Assembly (NCBI GenBank): GCA_023055425.1
Contig: JALGPY010000005.1
Span: forward strand, 75,123,495 to 75,187,494
Direction of reading: 5' to 3'
From: Linanthus parryae
Lineage: Eukaryota; Streptophyta; Magnoliopsida; Ericales; Polemoniaceae
Length of the DNA: 64,000 bases
The notes below the pieces were generated by a model that was not told the DNA's origin, made no database searches, and saw only the letters and a list, made by a program, of their open reading frames with translations. Shown piece after piece: positions 42,745 through 53,880 of this stretch. The position numbers were made by a program, and so were the translations under genes. Position 1 is the stretch's first letter, and each line of letters opens with the position of its first letter.

Positions 42745-45700
42745 TTACATGCCCCCACTGGGGCTAACCATGTCTCTAACCACAAGACTAACTAAGTCAT
42801 CTGGTGCATTCTCCATAACAACAAGAATTTCATTTTGGTTTCTTCCTTTCTTGGCAAGTGCATCTGCCACAGCATTCCTTTCTCTTGGCACCTTGCTGAT
42901 CTTGCAACCACAGCCTTGGAGGAGTGTGTTGATTTCCTGGATAATGCTAGAGAATAAGTGATCATCCTCCTTCTTTTGGATAGCCTCAATAGCTTCCTGG
43001 GAATCAGACTCAATGGACACATCCACCAAGTTCATCTGATGAATGAGGACAAGTCCTCTATGGATATCCCTGAGCTCAGCCTCCAGAACAGAGCTGTAGC
43101 CAATGCTTCCCATATAGCCTTTGATCCATTGACCTGTCTCATCCCTCAGCACACCTCCATAGCCAGCTATGCCATTCTTGCCTTTCCTGCTACCATCAGT
43201 ATTTAGCTTGATTTTCCCTGCACAAGGAGGACACCCCTTATCAGTGGTATCATTCCCTTTAGACAAGAAAGCCTCTTCAATCTCATAGGCCAGCAGATTA
43301 GCATTATAAACTCTCACATTCAGTGGGGAGCTTTTCTGGTTGAAGTAAAAATTATTTCGATTTAACCAGATAGCCCAAAGTCCACTAATGAAGAGTAATT
43401 TATGCTTATAATTGTGTGAAGTATCCTTGAGATTGACATTGAACCATCTCTGAAAATCTGAGATCATAAGTTGGGAATTCCACTGAGGGGGAAACATCAT
43501 TGTCCAAAAGTCTTTAACTTTAGGACAACTTCTAAAAATGTGGTTCAAATCCTCACTAATCCCAGGGCAGTGAGGACAAGAACCATCATTAGTGAGGCCT
43601 CTAAGAAGCCTCTGATGATTAGTAATAAGTTTTCCATGTTTAATTTTCCAAACAAAAATAGAGAATTTCATAGGCATTTTGATTTTCCAAATCCAATTCC
43701 AGTTCTCCTCTTGATGTATCTGAGGAGACAAAGCTTCATAAGCTGAGGCAGCAGTGAACATACCATTACCATTCTTAGCCCAACACATCAAATCCTTAGT
43801 GTTAGGGTTAGGAGAAATGGTTTTTGCATGTATAGAATTCAGGACCTCCACAGAAACAATGTTACTGAGAATGGAGGTGTCCCAATTTCTATTATCATCA
43901 ATTAACATATCAACAGTCAGCTTAGCATCAAAGATAATGTTGCGAAATTTCTCTTGAAGGGAAAAATCTCCCAACCATCTGTCATTCCAAATAGAGATGT
44001 CTTTACCATTACCCAACTTCCATTGGATATTATTAGCAATAAACTTACCAGAATCCACAATGGCTTTCCAGGTTCTGGTGCCACTTTTTTTCCTTGGCCA
44101 ATTGAACAGATTATGATTATTGAGATATTTCTCTCTAAGGCATTTAACCCAGAGACAATCCTTCTGAGTGAGAACTTTCCATCCAAGTTTAGCCATAAAA
44201 GCTTTGTTTTGAGTTTCCATGACCCTAATGCCAAGGCCACCATAGTCTTTCTTGGTACAAACAGTAGCCCAATTCATAGCATGGATTTTTTTTTTAGTAC
44301 TAGTATCACCCCAGAGAAAGCTCCTGTTAATTTTATTAAGGTTCTTACAGATGCTAACAGGCAGAGATTGAGTGAGCATACTATAAATTGGGATAGCTGT
44401 ATTGACTGCCTTTATGAGGGTCAACCTACCTCCAACTGAGAGCATAGCTGACTTCCAACCAGCTAACCTGATGTGAGCCTTTTCCAAAATGTGACCATAT
44501 TTAACTTTGCCAATTCTTTCATGATTCAGATTAATCCCTAAATAGGTGCCCAAATTACAAGTAATGGGGATACCTAGATTGTGAGAAGTAACCAAGGCAG
44601 TAGAGTTTCTAATATTAGGGGAGAACAAAATTCTGGACTTTTGCAGATTAATCTTTTGCCCAGAAAGGCCACAAAAATCTTCCAACACTTGTTTAATAAA
44701 GTGACAAGAGACACTGTCAACTTCAGAGAATAAAAGCATATCATCACCAAATAAAGATGAGTAATGGGAGTGCTAATCTTAGCAATTTTAAGGCCTTTCC
44801 ATAAACCCTGAGCTTCCACTTGGTTTATCATGCTAGAGAATCTTTCAAGGCAGAGGACAAAGATATAAGGAGAGAGGGGATCTCCTTGTCTTAGACCTCT
44901 TTGAGGAGTAAAGAAAGGTAAAGCTTCCCCATTCCAAAGAACACTGTACTGCACAGAAGTGATGCAGCTCGTAATGAGAGAAATGGTACTGTGATCAAAA
45001 TTAAAAGCATGTAGAGTATCCTGGATAAAGGTCCAAGATAGTCTATCATAGGCCTTCTCAAGGTCAATCTTGATAATCATGGCCCCTTTTTTCCCTTTCC
45101 TTTTATTTATGGTGTGGATAATTTCTTGCACCAAAATGATATTATCACAAGTAGTTCTCCCAGGAATAAAGCTACTCTGATTGGGAGAGATGATAGTGTC
45201 CATAAGGGATCTTATTTTGTCAACCAAAATTTTAGAAACAACTTTATAGGACACATTACACAGTCCAATAGGTCTAAATTGCTTTATAGTGTCAGGATGA
45301 GAGCATTTAGGAATAAGGGAAATAAAGGTTTGATTCAAATTGCTAGGCATAATAAGAGACTGAAAAACATGAAGCACAGAATCACAGACCTTATCTCCCA
45401 CAGTGTCCCAACAGTTGATAAAAAACCCAGAATTGAAACCATCTGGGCCAGGGGCCCCATTTTTGTTGATAGTTTTCATGGTCTTGAGGATCAGAGAACT
45501 ATCCACAGAGGAACAAATGCTTAGAGCATCCAAATCAGAAAGAGCTTTAACTTTAAAGTTATATAAAATATCAACCACATAAGAAAGGCCATCATCAGAG
45601 TAAAGCTCAAGAAAGTAATCATTAACATGTTCCTTAAGCAAATCAGGATTATCAATCCACAATCCAGACTCATTTTTAAGCAGAGAAATGTTGTTCTTTC

Positions 45701-46946
45701 TTCTTCTAGTAATGGTAGATAGATGAAAAAATTTAGTGTTCCTTTCACCTAGAGTGATCCATTTAATTCTGGACTTTTGATGCCAGAGGGTTTCCTCTTG
45801 GGCAAGAACAGAGTTAATTTCTTTAACAAGTTGCTTCTCAAGAAGGAAAAGCTGATTGTTATACTTCTTGCTAAGACTTCTTTGGATGCCACTAATACGA
45901 GCAAGTAAATGTCTTTTTCTTCGAAAAATATTCCCAAAATCTTCTCTGTTCCATTTGAGAAGAGCTGTTTTAATAGCATCAAGATTATCAGAAAGAGTGA
46001 CATTGGTATCCCAGTTATCACAGATAATAGATCTAAACTTAGGATGATCCAACCAAAAGTTTTCAAAGCGAAAAGGTTTCACTTTAGGAGGAGAGCTCAT
46101 ACCTTGGACATCCATAAGCATTGGAGAGTGATCAGAATAAGTTCTTGGCAAACAGGTTACCAGACTATTCGGATATGCCACTTTCCATTCCATGTTGCAG
46201 AGAGCACGGTCCAATCTTTCTTGGGTATTAGCTAACCCCTCCCTGCTGTTAGTCCAAGTCATAGCAGGACCACAACTACCCAGATCCATGAAGTTGCAAT
46301 TATTCACATTGTTGCTAAAAGCAGTGTTCTTTCTAATGGAATTAGAATGTTTGAAACTTCTTCTTTCAGAGTCACCAGTAAAGTCATTAAAATCTCCTAC
46401 AAGGATCCAAGGGTCCCTTATAGAGCTAGACTTAGTTTTGAGATCCTCCCAAAGGGATTTTCTCAGAATCTCATGGGGGCTAGCATAAACAGCAGACATA
46501 ATGCAATCAACAAAGTTAATTTTAGTAACTTTAACATGAATTGCCTGAGGATGGCTCTCCAAATGAGTAACAGTGAGAAGGAGAGGGTTCCACAAGAGCC
46601 AAATACCCCCAGATCTCCCTATAGGATCCAAGTAGAGCTTCTCTGTAAGACCTTGGTCAGCAAAGAAGCTACCCATGTCATCAAGCTTAACTTTGGTTTC
46701 CAACAAAATAGCCAATTCAATCTTATGGTTGATCTTCAAATCACGAAAAGTACTCTTAAAAACTTTGTTTTTTGCCCCACGGCAATTCCAAAACAGAAAG
46801 TTGGTTGTGTCTAACATATCAAACGTTGAGTTAAAACGAAAGCTACCGGCTCTAGCAATGCCCACCAAGCGTTTCTTGGTTCCCTCCCTTGAGTCCCAGT
46901 TCATTACCTCCACTCCTGTCATGAATGGATCCTCCTCCTCGCTCAT
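42745..46946 (-). pseudogene. LINE ORF2: AP-type endonuclease, reverse transcriptase, RNase H
   Basis: The likely start is ATG 46,946 (M-S-E-E-E-D-P), though the frame is open further up. Endonuclease: F-L-F-W-N-C-R-G-A, L-L-E-T-K-V, G-D-F-N-D-F and Y-S-D-H-S-P-M. RT: F-I-P-G-R, I-K-I-D-L-E-K-A-Y-D-R-L-S-W (palm Asp) and G-L-R-Q-G-D-P-L-S-P. A 1-nt shift at about 44,750 falls directly before the catalytic F-G-D-D motif; the 664-codon frame then continues through the thumb, a zinc-like C-P-H-C-P element and a C-terminal RNase H (N-T-D-G-S-R-K-G, E-A-E-L-R-D, E-S-D-S-Q-E-A). The RT active site is thus out of frame with the rest. Confidence 0.92.
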
Positions 46947-48891
46947 AATCTTGTATACCTTCACTTCTGTGTTCTCCATCAGCCAAGGTGACTCCGCCAC
47001 TACCGCTCCTTTCGTCTTTCTTCCCATTAGGAATTGAACTCTTTCCTTCCCCACCCTCCTTGTTTCTGTGTCGATTAGCAGCATTGTAGGGTGAAGAATT
47101 TCTTCTACTGGATCGACTGATCTTGCCGTGAGAGCTGTTGACACCAAAATTTTGTTCATTAGAGATATTAGAGCTAAAAGGAGAGAGAAGGGGAGGGGGA
47201 ATGAAAATAGAAGAAATAACAAGGGATTGATCAGATTGAGTCAATAAAGAAGGAGATCGAATCGTCGAAGCACTGGAATCGCTAGGGTTCTGTTCATCGA
47301 ACATAGTAGCTTTTCCTTTATCGAGATTCGCTAGACGAGCCTGGGAGATATCATTCATCACAGGAGAATCAAGATTCATCACATGACTGTTCAAATTTGG
47401 GACTTTTGGGTTCTGGTGCAGAGAATCCAAGAGAAGAGGATTAGGGTTCCCTACTCTGTATGTGTTTCTTCCCCTTCCTCTCTCAGAGGTGTGTTTGTTT
47501 AGGTTCATATCCACCGTAGGATGGCGATCCTTGTCGCAATGATTAATGACCGTACGATCGGCCACCTCATTAATCTGATCACCACTTGGGCTCTTAGCAT
47601 TGCTATGGGCCATATGATGACTTTGGGCTCGGCCCGTACGGTGATCACTATTCTCATAATTCTTATCAGGCTCTGGATTATTTGTATCCAAGCCCACATT
47701 GAGTTTGGATCCATTATCCTCAAGGGCCTGATATCTATTGTTAATCGGTTTAGGGCCCGACCCAGACCCATTTCTTCCCCAACCCGGTTTCCTTTTAGCC
47801 ACAACGGTCCACGGACCCGGTCCACGTGGAACCGGTTCAGTATCCGGGTTGGAGAAGCGGTTCACATAGTGTTCTTCCACTGTGAGAATTCCAGATTCAG
47901 GCGATGGCTTCGCCGTGGAATTGTTCGTTGTCAAAGGACCAGTCACCGCCGACCATCTACAGTTTGGTTTGCGGTGACCCACCTTCCCACAATTGAAACA
48001 GATAAGGTGAATATTTTCGTACTCCACCGAGTAATTCTTCCTTCCAATATGAACATCAGTAATCAAGGGTTTCTCAAGATCGATTTCCACACAAACACGA
48101 GCGAATCTACCTCTTTCGAGGTGAGCCGTAGTAAAATTAAGTTTCAAAGGGAGCCCTATAGCTCTCGCTATAGGGTAAAGACCTTCCTCAACAAAATACT
48201 CCACCGGGAGTTCGTGTATTCTAGCCCAAGAAGCAGTTTTTGCTTCTCCGACATCGGAGACTTTGAAATCCGGCGTCCACTTCTGGACAAGAAGGTAGTG
48301 GTCAAGAACAATCCAAGGGCCTCCTGTGAGAGCCCTTTGATAATCAGTGGCCAATTCAAACTTGAAAAGGAAAAATCCTTTTCCAAGATCCACATGATTA
48401 ATCTTCCCCTGGGGTTTCCATTGATTGCGAATTTTAGGAATAAGTTTAAATTCAGGTAAGTTCTTCCCCAAAGGTCTCACAATTAAGTGATTCCTCCAGG
48501 GTTTCCTGGTTTTATCAAGAAACTCATCACTAAAGTTAACTGTGGCAGAAGTAGGGTTTTGATCTGTGGCGAAGGAGATCTCAACCTCTTGGTTGACTTT
48601 TTCCTGGGGTAGAACATTCATAATATCACAATCAAAGAACTTTTATCTGTGTTTGATACCCACCAAAGCTCTTATATAAGGAAATTGGTCGGCTTTACTT
48701 TTCCCCATCGGATTATCAAGATTCTCAACATCAGTGAGACATTGCATAACTACAGATTTGCTAGGATCATTCATAGCCAAAGATTCAACTGAGGTGTTAA
48801 GCTCAGTCATATCAAGATCTCCATTGAGATGGGTCTGTAGAGACAGATCGCCGGTGGCTTCCATAGTCCCCCCATCTGAATGGGAGGCCAT
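46852..48891 (-). pseudogene. LINE ORF1: DUF4283-like RNA-binding protein with zinc knuckle
   Basis: Starts at ATG 48,891. A TAA at 48,643-48,645 interrupts after about 82 codons, and the same frame resumes to 46,852. The central part (L-P-E-F-K-L-I-P-K-I, G-P-W-I-V-L-D-H-Y-L, W-A-R-I-H-E-L-P-V-E) has the DUF4283 look of plant LINE ORF1 proteins. A knuckle I-C-F-N-C-G-K-V-G-H-R-K-P-N-C follows near residue 290. The remainder is low-complexity, Asn/Ser-rich. Translation may restart at ATG 48,621. The end overlaps the start of ORF2. Confidence 0.85.
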
Positions 48892-49004
48892 GGATGAGAA
48901 GAGAGATCGATTCCGGCAAGTATCCCACCGTTGGGCACGAGAACCAAGTCAGAGAGGAAAATGCAGATTGAAGTTTCTTAGAATCTTTGCTGGCTTGTAT
49001 GATT

Positions 49005-49331
49005 GATTTAGTTTGAATGGTTTATTCTAGATTTCTATGATCAGATCTTGGGTTGTTTATACATGCACACATTTTTTGGTAAATCTTTCTGTTTTGTTCT
49101 TTTACAGACTCAGTTGAGGGGTTTTGATATTGTGGATTTGTAGCGCCTATAGCTTTTTAGGCTCAAGCAATGATGGTTTGACTGGTTTTCCTCTCTGTAA
49201 AGGATCTCTGTCAATCTCTTGCTCATGTAAAGTACTCTGAATTTTGAAAAAAATGTGTCCCACATTTTGGCTGTTATACCGTACAGCCTTTCCTGGCTAG
49301 GTATGAAGTCTGTCATGCTTAAGCTTTTCTG
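49005..49331. other. Right flank of the LINE, left flank of the Mutator-like element
   Basis: No gene recognised. It has a TTCTTTTACAG acceptor-like motif near 49,107 and may be intronic sequence of the gene whose exon starts at 49,911. Confidence 0.4.
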
Positions 49332-49508
49332 CGGGGGCGGAGCCATGTAGCGGCACGGGGGGCACGTGCTCCCCCCCTCCCCCCCTCCCCCCCCCCCCCC
49401 CCGAAAAAAAAGAAAAGAAAAATTTCCGAAAACACTAGATAACCCTTAGTTTGTAAAAATATTAACCGTAATTCGTTAAAAATAAAAAGGTGCCCCCCCT
49501 ATCTCATA

Positions 49509-49582
49509 AGCGTGTCCAGCGAAGTGGTAAAAGGCTCGACGTAAAAGCGAAGGTTGCTGGTTGGCTGGTCCGACTCTCCTTA
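49509..49582 (+). other. tRNA-like segment, plus strand (degenerate)
   Basis: Has an A-box-like AGCGAAGTGGTAAAAGGC and a B-box-like GGTCCGACTCTCC about 45 bp later, followed by a T-rich tail. It does not fold as a proper tRNA by eye. Probably SINE-like. Confidence 0.4.
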
Positions 49583-49640
49583 TGCGCGTTTTCAAACCTT
49601 TTTTTTCAAAAAAAAAATAAAAAACAATAAAATTACAACG

Positions 49641-49712
49641 TGCAGAAGGGGATTCGAACCCTCGTGGCCAGTGTCAAAAGGGTAATACTTTACCAACTGA
49701 GCCAGAAGGGTT
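49641..49712 (-). other. tRNA-like segment, minus strand (SINE head)
   Basis: On the minus strand TGGCTCAGTTGG (A box) and GGGTTCGAATCCCC (B box, T-arm) are well formed and about 45 bp apart, followed by a T-rich tail. The acceptor stem does not pair, so it is not an intact tRNA gene but a tRNA-derived sequence. Confidence 0.55.
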
Positions 49713-49910
49713 ATAGTATGCTTGGTGATATTCATTTCTTGTTTATCTAAAGGAGTACTAATATTGGCTCCTCCCCCCCCCCCCCCCCCCAAACCCCAGC
49801 CGGATGAAATCCTGGCTCCACCACTGCTTTTCTGTGTGAACTCTTTTTTTCTTTCTTGCCATTGGTTGGGTTTTTCAATTTGTTTTGATGTTTGTTGTTA
49901 TGATGCACAG

Positions 49911-51253
49911 ATGGCACACCAATTGTATGAGAGCATCTCCCACAGTTGACATCAAATTTTACACCAATTCCTATATTTGGTGGAGAAAAATGGTTTGACC
50001 TCCCACAGTTAACCCTCAAAACACAATTTCACCATTTTTGGTGCAAAAATAGAACTTCTGGTCTCCTACAGTTTTAACCAAATTTTACATCAAATAGTTA
50101 TTTCACCATTTCATCAAATTTAGAGAATGGTATTTTTGGCCTCCCACAACAATCATCAAATTTATCACCAAATCATGAATTTCATAACTACCAAAATAAA
50201 AAAAAAAAAATTATTACCAAAATAATATTACACGAAATTGTAAAATGATTAAATAACATTTCAAAAAATCTAAAATTAACCAGTCTAATCTATTTGACCA
50301 TTATTATTCCATATGTACAAGAAGGTTACTGAAGTTCTTGAAGTTTAACATCAGTGTATTATATTCGGCCAAACCTGTTGCAACTACATTAGTTATTTCA
50401 TTTCATCATCCCGCAGCATGATGCTGAAAATATTATGTAACACGCTATGCCTCAAAAGCATATTAAACAAAGTGGGAGAAGAAAAACGGATGACGTATAT
50501 ACTGTAAAGACGAAATGCTACACTATTACATTAGAGCATATTATTACCATGAAAGTAATGCGAAAACATGCCCTAAACAGTAATTAAACATTTGGTGTAG
50601 ATTACACCAAATCCTATTTTTGCCATCAAATTTGATGGTAAAAATAGGATTTGGTGATATAGGATAGGATTTGAGGGTACTGTGGGAGATGCACTTCACC
50701 ATTTCACAAAAGCTACACCAAATATAGGATTTGGTGATTTGGTGTTTTTTTGGTCAACAACTGTGGGAGGCCTACAAAAAAGTCACCATTTTTTTCGTGA
50801 TTTGGTGATTTGTTGTGGGATGCCGAAAACACCAAATTTTACTATCAAATATAGAATTTGGTGCACTGTGGGAGATGCTCTGATGTCTATCATGCTCATG
50901 CTTTGCTTTTGCATGTTCCAGAGTTCAAAATGGGATTGCACACACAAGTTGGCACACCCAGGCTTGTGCACCCGCTTAGATTCGCATATGACCGTGACAC
51001 AACTATTTGCAAAAGATTTGGTGGAACTCCTAAAAAAGAGGCAACCATTGGGAAATATGAACAACCCTTGCTTAATTTAGTTCCACCAGGAAGGGGTGAA
51101 ATGAAGTGGATTCCAAGAGAAGCAAATAGATGTGCAGATGAACAGGTTAAAAGTGTTGTAGTAGGGTGTAACTTTGATGTTACTTCTCTCGATCATGTAG
51201 TCCTGGAAAAGTTGAAGTATGCAATTTGTTGTTTTGGTAAAAAAAATCAATAG
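49911..51253 (+). pseudogene. Unrecognised host exon split by a MITE
   Basis: After ATGATGCACAG at 49,910 an exon starts (M-A-H-Q-L-Y), is interrupted by the MITE at 49,931-50,880, and resumes at 50,884 (V-Y-H-A-H-A-L-L-L-H-V-P-E-F-K). It remains open to 51,253 over about 120 more codons. The frame is continuous if the MITE and one TGA are removed. A motif T-P-R-L-V-H-P-L-R-F-A-Y-D-R-D suggests a conserved protein, but I do not recognise it. The last 40 residues begin with W-I-P-R-E-A-N-R-C-A-D, which resembles a LINE RNase H end, so a fusion with transposon sequence is possible. Confidence 0.55.
49931..50880. mobile_element. MITE (950 bp) with TGA duplication inside an exon
   Basis: The inverted ends are GAGCATCTCCCACAGT and ACTGTGGGAGATGCTC, perfect over 16 bp. 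TGA flanks both sides (49,928-49,930 and 50,881-50,883). The interior is AT-rich with repeated ACCAAAT and CCCACAGTT-type motifs and a copy of the end motif near 50,680-50,692, so it may be a composite of two MITEs. The 3-bp duplication is most like PIF/Harbinger, although TGA is not the usual TWA. Confidence 0.85.
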
Positions 51254-51968
51254 CTAATGGCGAAAGTGTATGGGTGCCCTTAAATTTTTCTCAACTACAA
51301 GTTTACCCCTAATTTTTAAAATTTATAACCATTGGTGCCCTTAATTAAAATACGAAAATGACTAGTAATAACTTGACTTTGAAGTAACTAAAAGTAAATG
51401 GGTGCTAGCTAAGTTGTAGAGCGTTTGAAGCCCCTGCATGAGGTCCCAGTACAATCCCAACTATATAATGTAATTCTAAACAAATTGTTTTTGCTATTTA
51501 TTTTTCTTTCAAAAAAAAAAAGCTAATAGTAATTATATGACTAAATATTTTAATAATGTGAAACATACTAATCTATCACACAGAATACTTTGTAACAAGA
51601 TTTCTTAGTCTCAAACTGTCTCTCCTTGCTCCGCCACTGAAAGTAGTAGGACTATCTCTAATGTCAAGAAGTTCATAGCTACTTCCAGTACAATGAACCG
51701 CCAAACCAGTTCACTGAAAACTGTGTCCAAAGCCCACCCAAAACCGTGGGTTTTCTTACACATTTTCACATAATCAACGGTGATTATTATCTTCAACAGA
51801 GCGAATTAATAAGAGTTACCGCTTCAAAGATGACCAAGCCCATTTTCAAACGAGCAACTTTTTAGTGCTCCAAAAGAGCACCACGTGATGCTCTAAAACC
51901 AATGGGTGTCTGCCAATCAGTGACAGTGTGCTCCCATTTATTTCACTTCTCCCATTTACTTCAACGAA
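51254..51968. other. Non-coding spacer
   Basis: No gene. TTGCTCCGCCACTG at about 51,628-51,641 resembles the right end of the element at 49,332-49,825, so part may be a second member of that family. Confidence 0.4.
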
Positions 51969-52483
51969 AGTCAACCTTATGAGTTAGGGCCCAAATCATA
52001 CTATATTAATCATGAACCTCATGTCCACCATCCCGATGTGGGACAAACTGCTCACACATACCCAACAATCTCCCCCTTCATGTGTGAGCCCTTCAACATG
52101 CTTCCCCTCGCCCGGAAGCATTCGCCGAATTTCTTGGAATCACCTTTGTGAGAGTGCACCGGACCAACATCTGCCAGACCACCTGCTGGAGCACCCAAGA
52201 ATTTGACCGTCTGCAGTAACATCTGGTCCACCATTCATGGAAGACCCATCCATGAGAACACCGCTCATCTCAACCCTTGATTCACCACGGCAGCGCGCAC
52301 GAACCAGGCTCTGATACCACTTGTAGTGAGATTAAGCACCGCGAGAGGAGCACCATAGTATTTGGGACACCTACTTACCCAAAAGGTCAACCTTATGAGT
52401 TAGGGCCCAAATCATACTATATTAACCATGAACCTCATGTTCACCATCCCGATGTGGGACAAACTACTCACACATACCCAACA
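51969..52483 (-). mobile_element. TRIM (miniature LTR retrotransposon), one LTR truncated
   Basis: 5' LTR 52,322-52,483 (162 bp; minus strand TGTTGGGTATGTGTGAG to CTCACTACA). The primer-binding site TGGTATCAGAGCC (plus 52,307-52,319) fits initiator-Met tRNA exactly. The internal region is only about 250 bp and non-coding. The polypurine tract GAAGGGGGAGAT (minus) directly precedes the 3' LTR, of which 51,969-52,067 survives. TRIMs move with proteins from other elements. Confidence 0.88.
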
Positions 52484-52558
52484 ATTATGACACATCAATA
52501 GCTATAACATCACAGCATGGAAAATTCAGTTCAAAACGTTCAAGTAATACCGCGTTTT

Positions 52559-53030
52559 CTACACAAATTTGCAACCCCCATGGGTTTGAATCAGCTCACA
52601 AACCTCCACTAACTCAAACCCTCTATCAATCGATGCCTTGACCGAATCCAGAACCAGCTGTGACTTCCTACTGAGCGTCGGCCACCACTTCTCTAGTTGT
52701 CCTCCACTGGCTTTGATACCTTTAACCAGCTTAGAAAACTCCCTCACCATGCACGCCTCTTGGGGAAGATCTGTCTCAACAGTCTGCTGGGTCGGTTTCG
52801 GTTCCCAACCCGTCACGGAGTCCGTGAACCAAGACCCTGTAGCGGCAGTGAAAGAAGCCTTGTTCTCTTCAAAGGGAATGACAAAGTCGCGTAAATGCAA
52901 AGTTCCCTTCGTTCCAATGGCATTGACATCCATGGTCAAATGAGAGAGGAATGAAAAATGGAAGGTGGCTACTTTTCCGTCTTCCGAAAACAAAGATGCG
53001 CCACTTGATAGGATCACCCCGGATTTGTAT
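52559..53030 (-). pseudogene. Terminal exon of a Gfo/Idh/MocA-family oxidoreductase
   Basis: The exon begins after a TTTTTAG acceptor at 53,031 and ends in TAG. Its 150 residues match the C-terminal domain of plant oxidoreductases of the At4g09670 type: D-G-K-V-A-T-F-H, N-A-I-G-T-K-G-T-L-H-L-R-D-F-V-I-P, T-G-W-E-P-K-P, D-L-P-Q-E-A-C-M-V-R-E-F and S-R-K-S-Q-L-V-L-D-S-V-K-A-S. The N-terminal NAD(P)-binding Rossmann exons are not visible upstream on the minus strand within several hundred bases. So this may be a fragment, or earlier exons lie further right. The frame itself is intact. Confidence 0.75.
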
Positions 53031-53731
53031 CTAAAAAGTATACAAAGAAATCAGAGTCAGTCGAGCAGCTCTGTCTACTGTTACGCTTGAGAGTGAAGAA
53101 GTGATGATTTTGGTCGATGCCACAGTGATCTCTTACCATTGTACCTAACTAGTCATATCTTATCGGCTCTGCAAACTCGAACTTTCTTTTGAATAAAATA
53201 AAGGGTTAACTGCACTCTTCCCCTTGTAGTTAGGGGTGTTGGCAAACAACCCTCAAGTAGTATCAAATGATGTATATCACCCCCTCGTAGTTTGGTTTAT
53301 GTGTGACTGTAGGCCTGTCAATGGGCCGGGTATCGACCTGACATGCCCCTAACCCTTTCATGACCCGATCCTCCAAACCAGGACTCGAAACCAGTCTAGC
53401 GCGCATTATCTCTCTTCCCCGAAATTCACTCTCCCTACTAATAATATATCTATTCTCTGCCATTTACTATATCATTATATTTACCATCGTATTTGATTAT
53501 TCTACTTAATTTTCCTGATTTTCTATCTCATATTTATCTCTCTTTCTCTATCCATACTTTTATCCTTCTTTCTCTCCTAATCTCATATATCTCATTGGTA
53601 AATAAGTACTTCATATCTCATAATCTCGTATTTCTCTCCCCCTCACTCTCAATCACCCACAATTATCTCTTTCTCCATAATGTTCTCATCCTTTCTCTCA
53701 TGATCACATAACTCTCGTGGTTATCACACAT

Positions 53732-53732
<1 letters not shown>
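53031..53732. other. Non-coding flank
   Basis: No exon recognised. The region turns TC-rich from about 53,480. Confidence 0.4.

Positions 53733-53880
<148 letters not shown>

Larger units (their letters stand above)
42695..48995 (-). mobile_element. L1-type LINE, near full length, with poly(A) tail and 9-bp duplications
   Basis: A 6.3-kb non-LTR element on the minus strand. TGTATGATT lies at both borders (42,686-42,694 and 48,996-49,004). The 3' end is a run of about 14-16 A on the minus strand at about 42,693-42,708. ORF1 (Gag-like) is followed by ORF2 with endonuclease, RT and RNase H. The defects seen are one stop in ORF1 and one frameshift in ORF2, so the insertion looks fairly young. 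Such elements insert by target-primed reverse transcription. Confidence 0.93.
49332..49825. mobile_element. Non-autonomous Mutator-like element (494 bp) with tRNA-like modules
   Basis: GCTTTTCTG occurs at both borders (49,323-49,331 and 49,826-49,834), a 9-bp duplication typical of Mutator-like elements. The ends are imperfectly inverted (GGGGGCGGAGCCATG at the left, AGTGGTGGAGCCAGG reversed at the right). Long C-runs sit near both ends. The interior has two convergent tRNA-like segments, so a composite origin with SINEs is possible. Related end motifs (GGCGGAG with C or T) appear near 22,466 and 51,634. Confidence 0.7.

Noticed and set aside
47521..48459. 312-codon plus-strand ORF across LINE ORF1
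   Set aside because: A shadow of ORF1; no domain, and codon pattern fits the minus strand.
49641..49712. Functional tRNA gene
   Set aside because: A and B boxes are good but the acceptor stem does not pair and a SINE-like T-rich tail follows.
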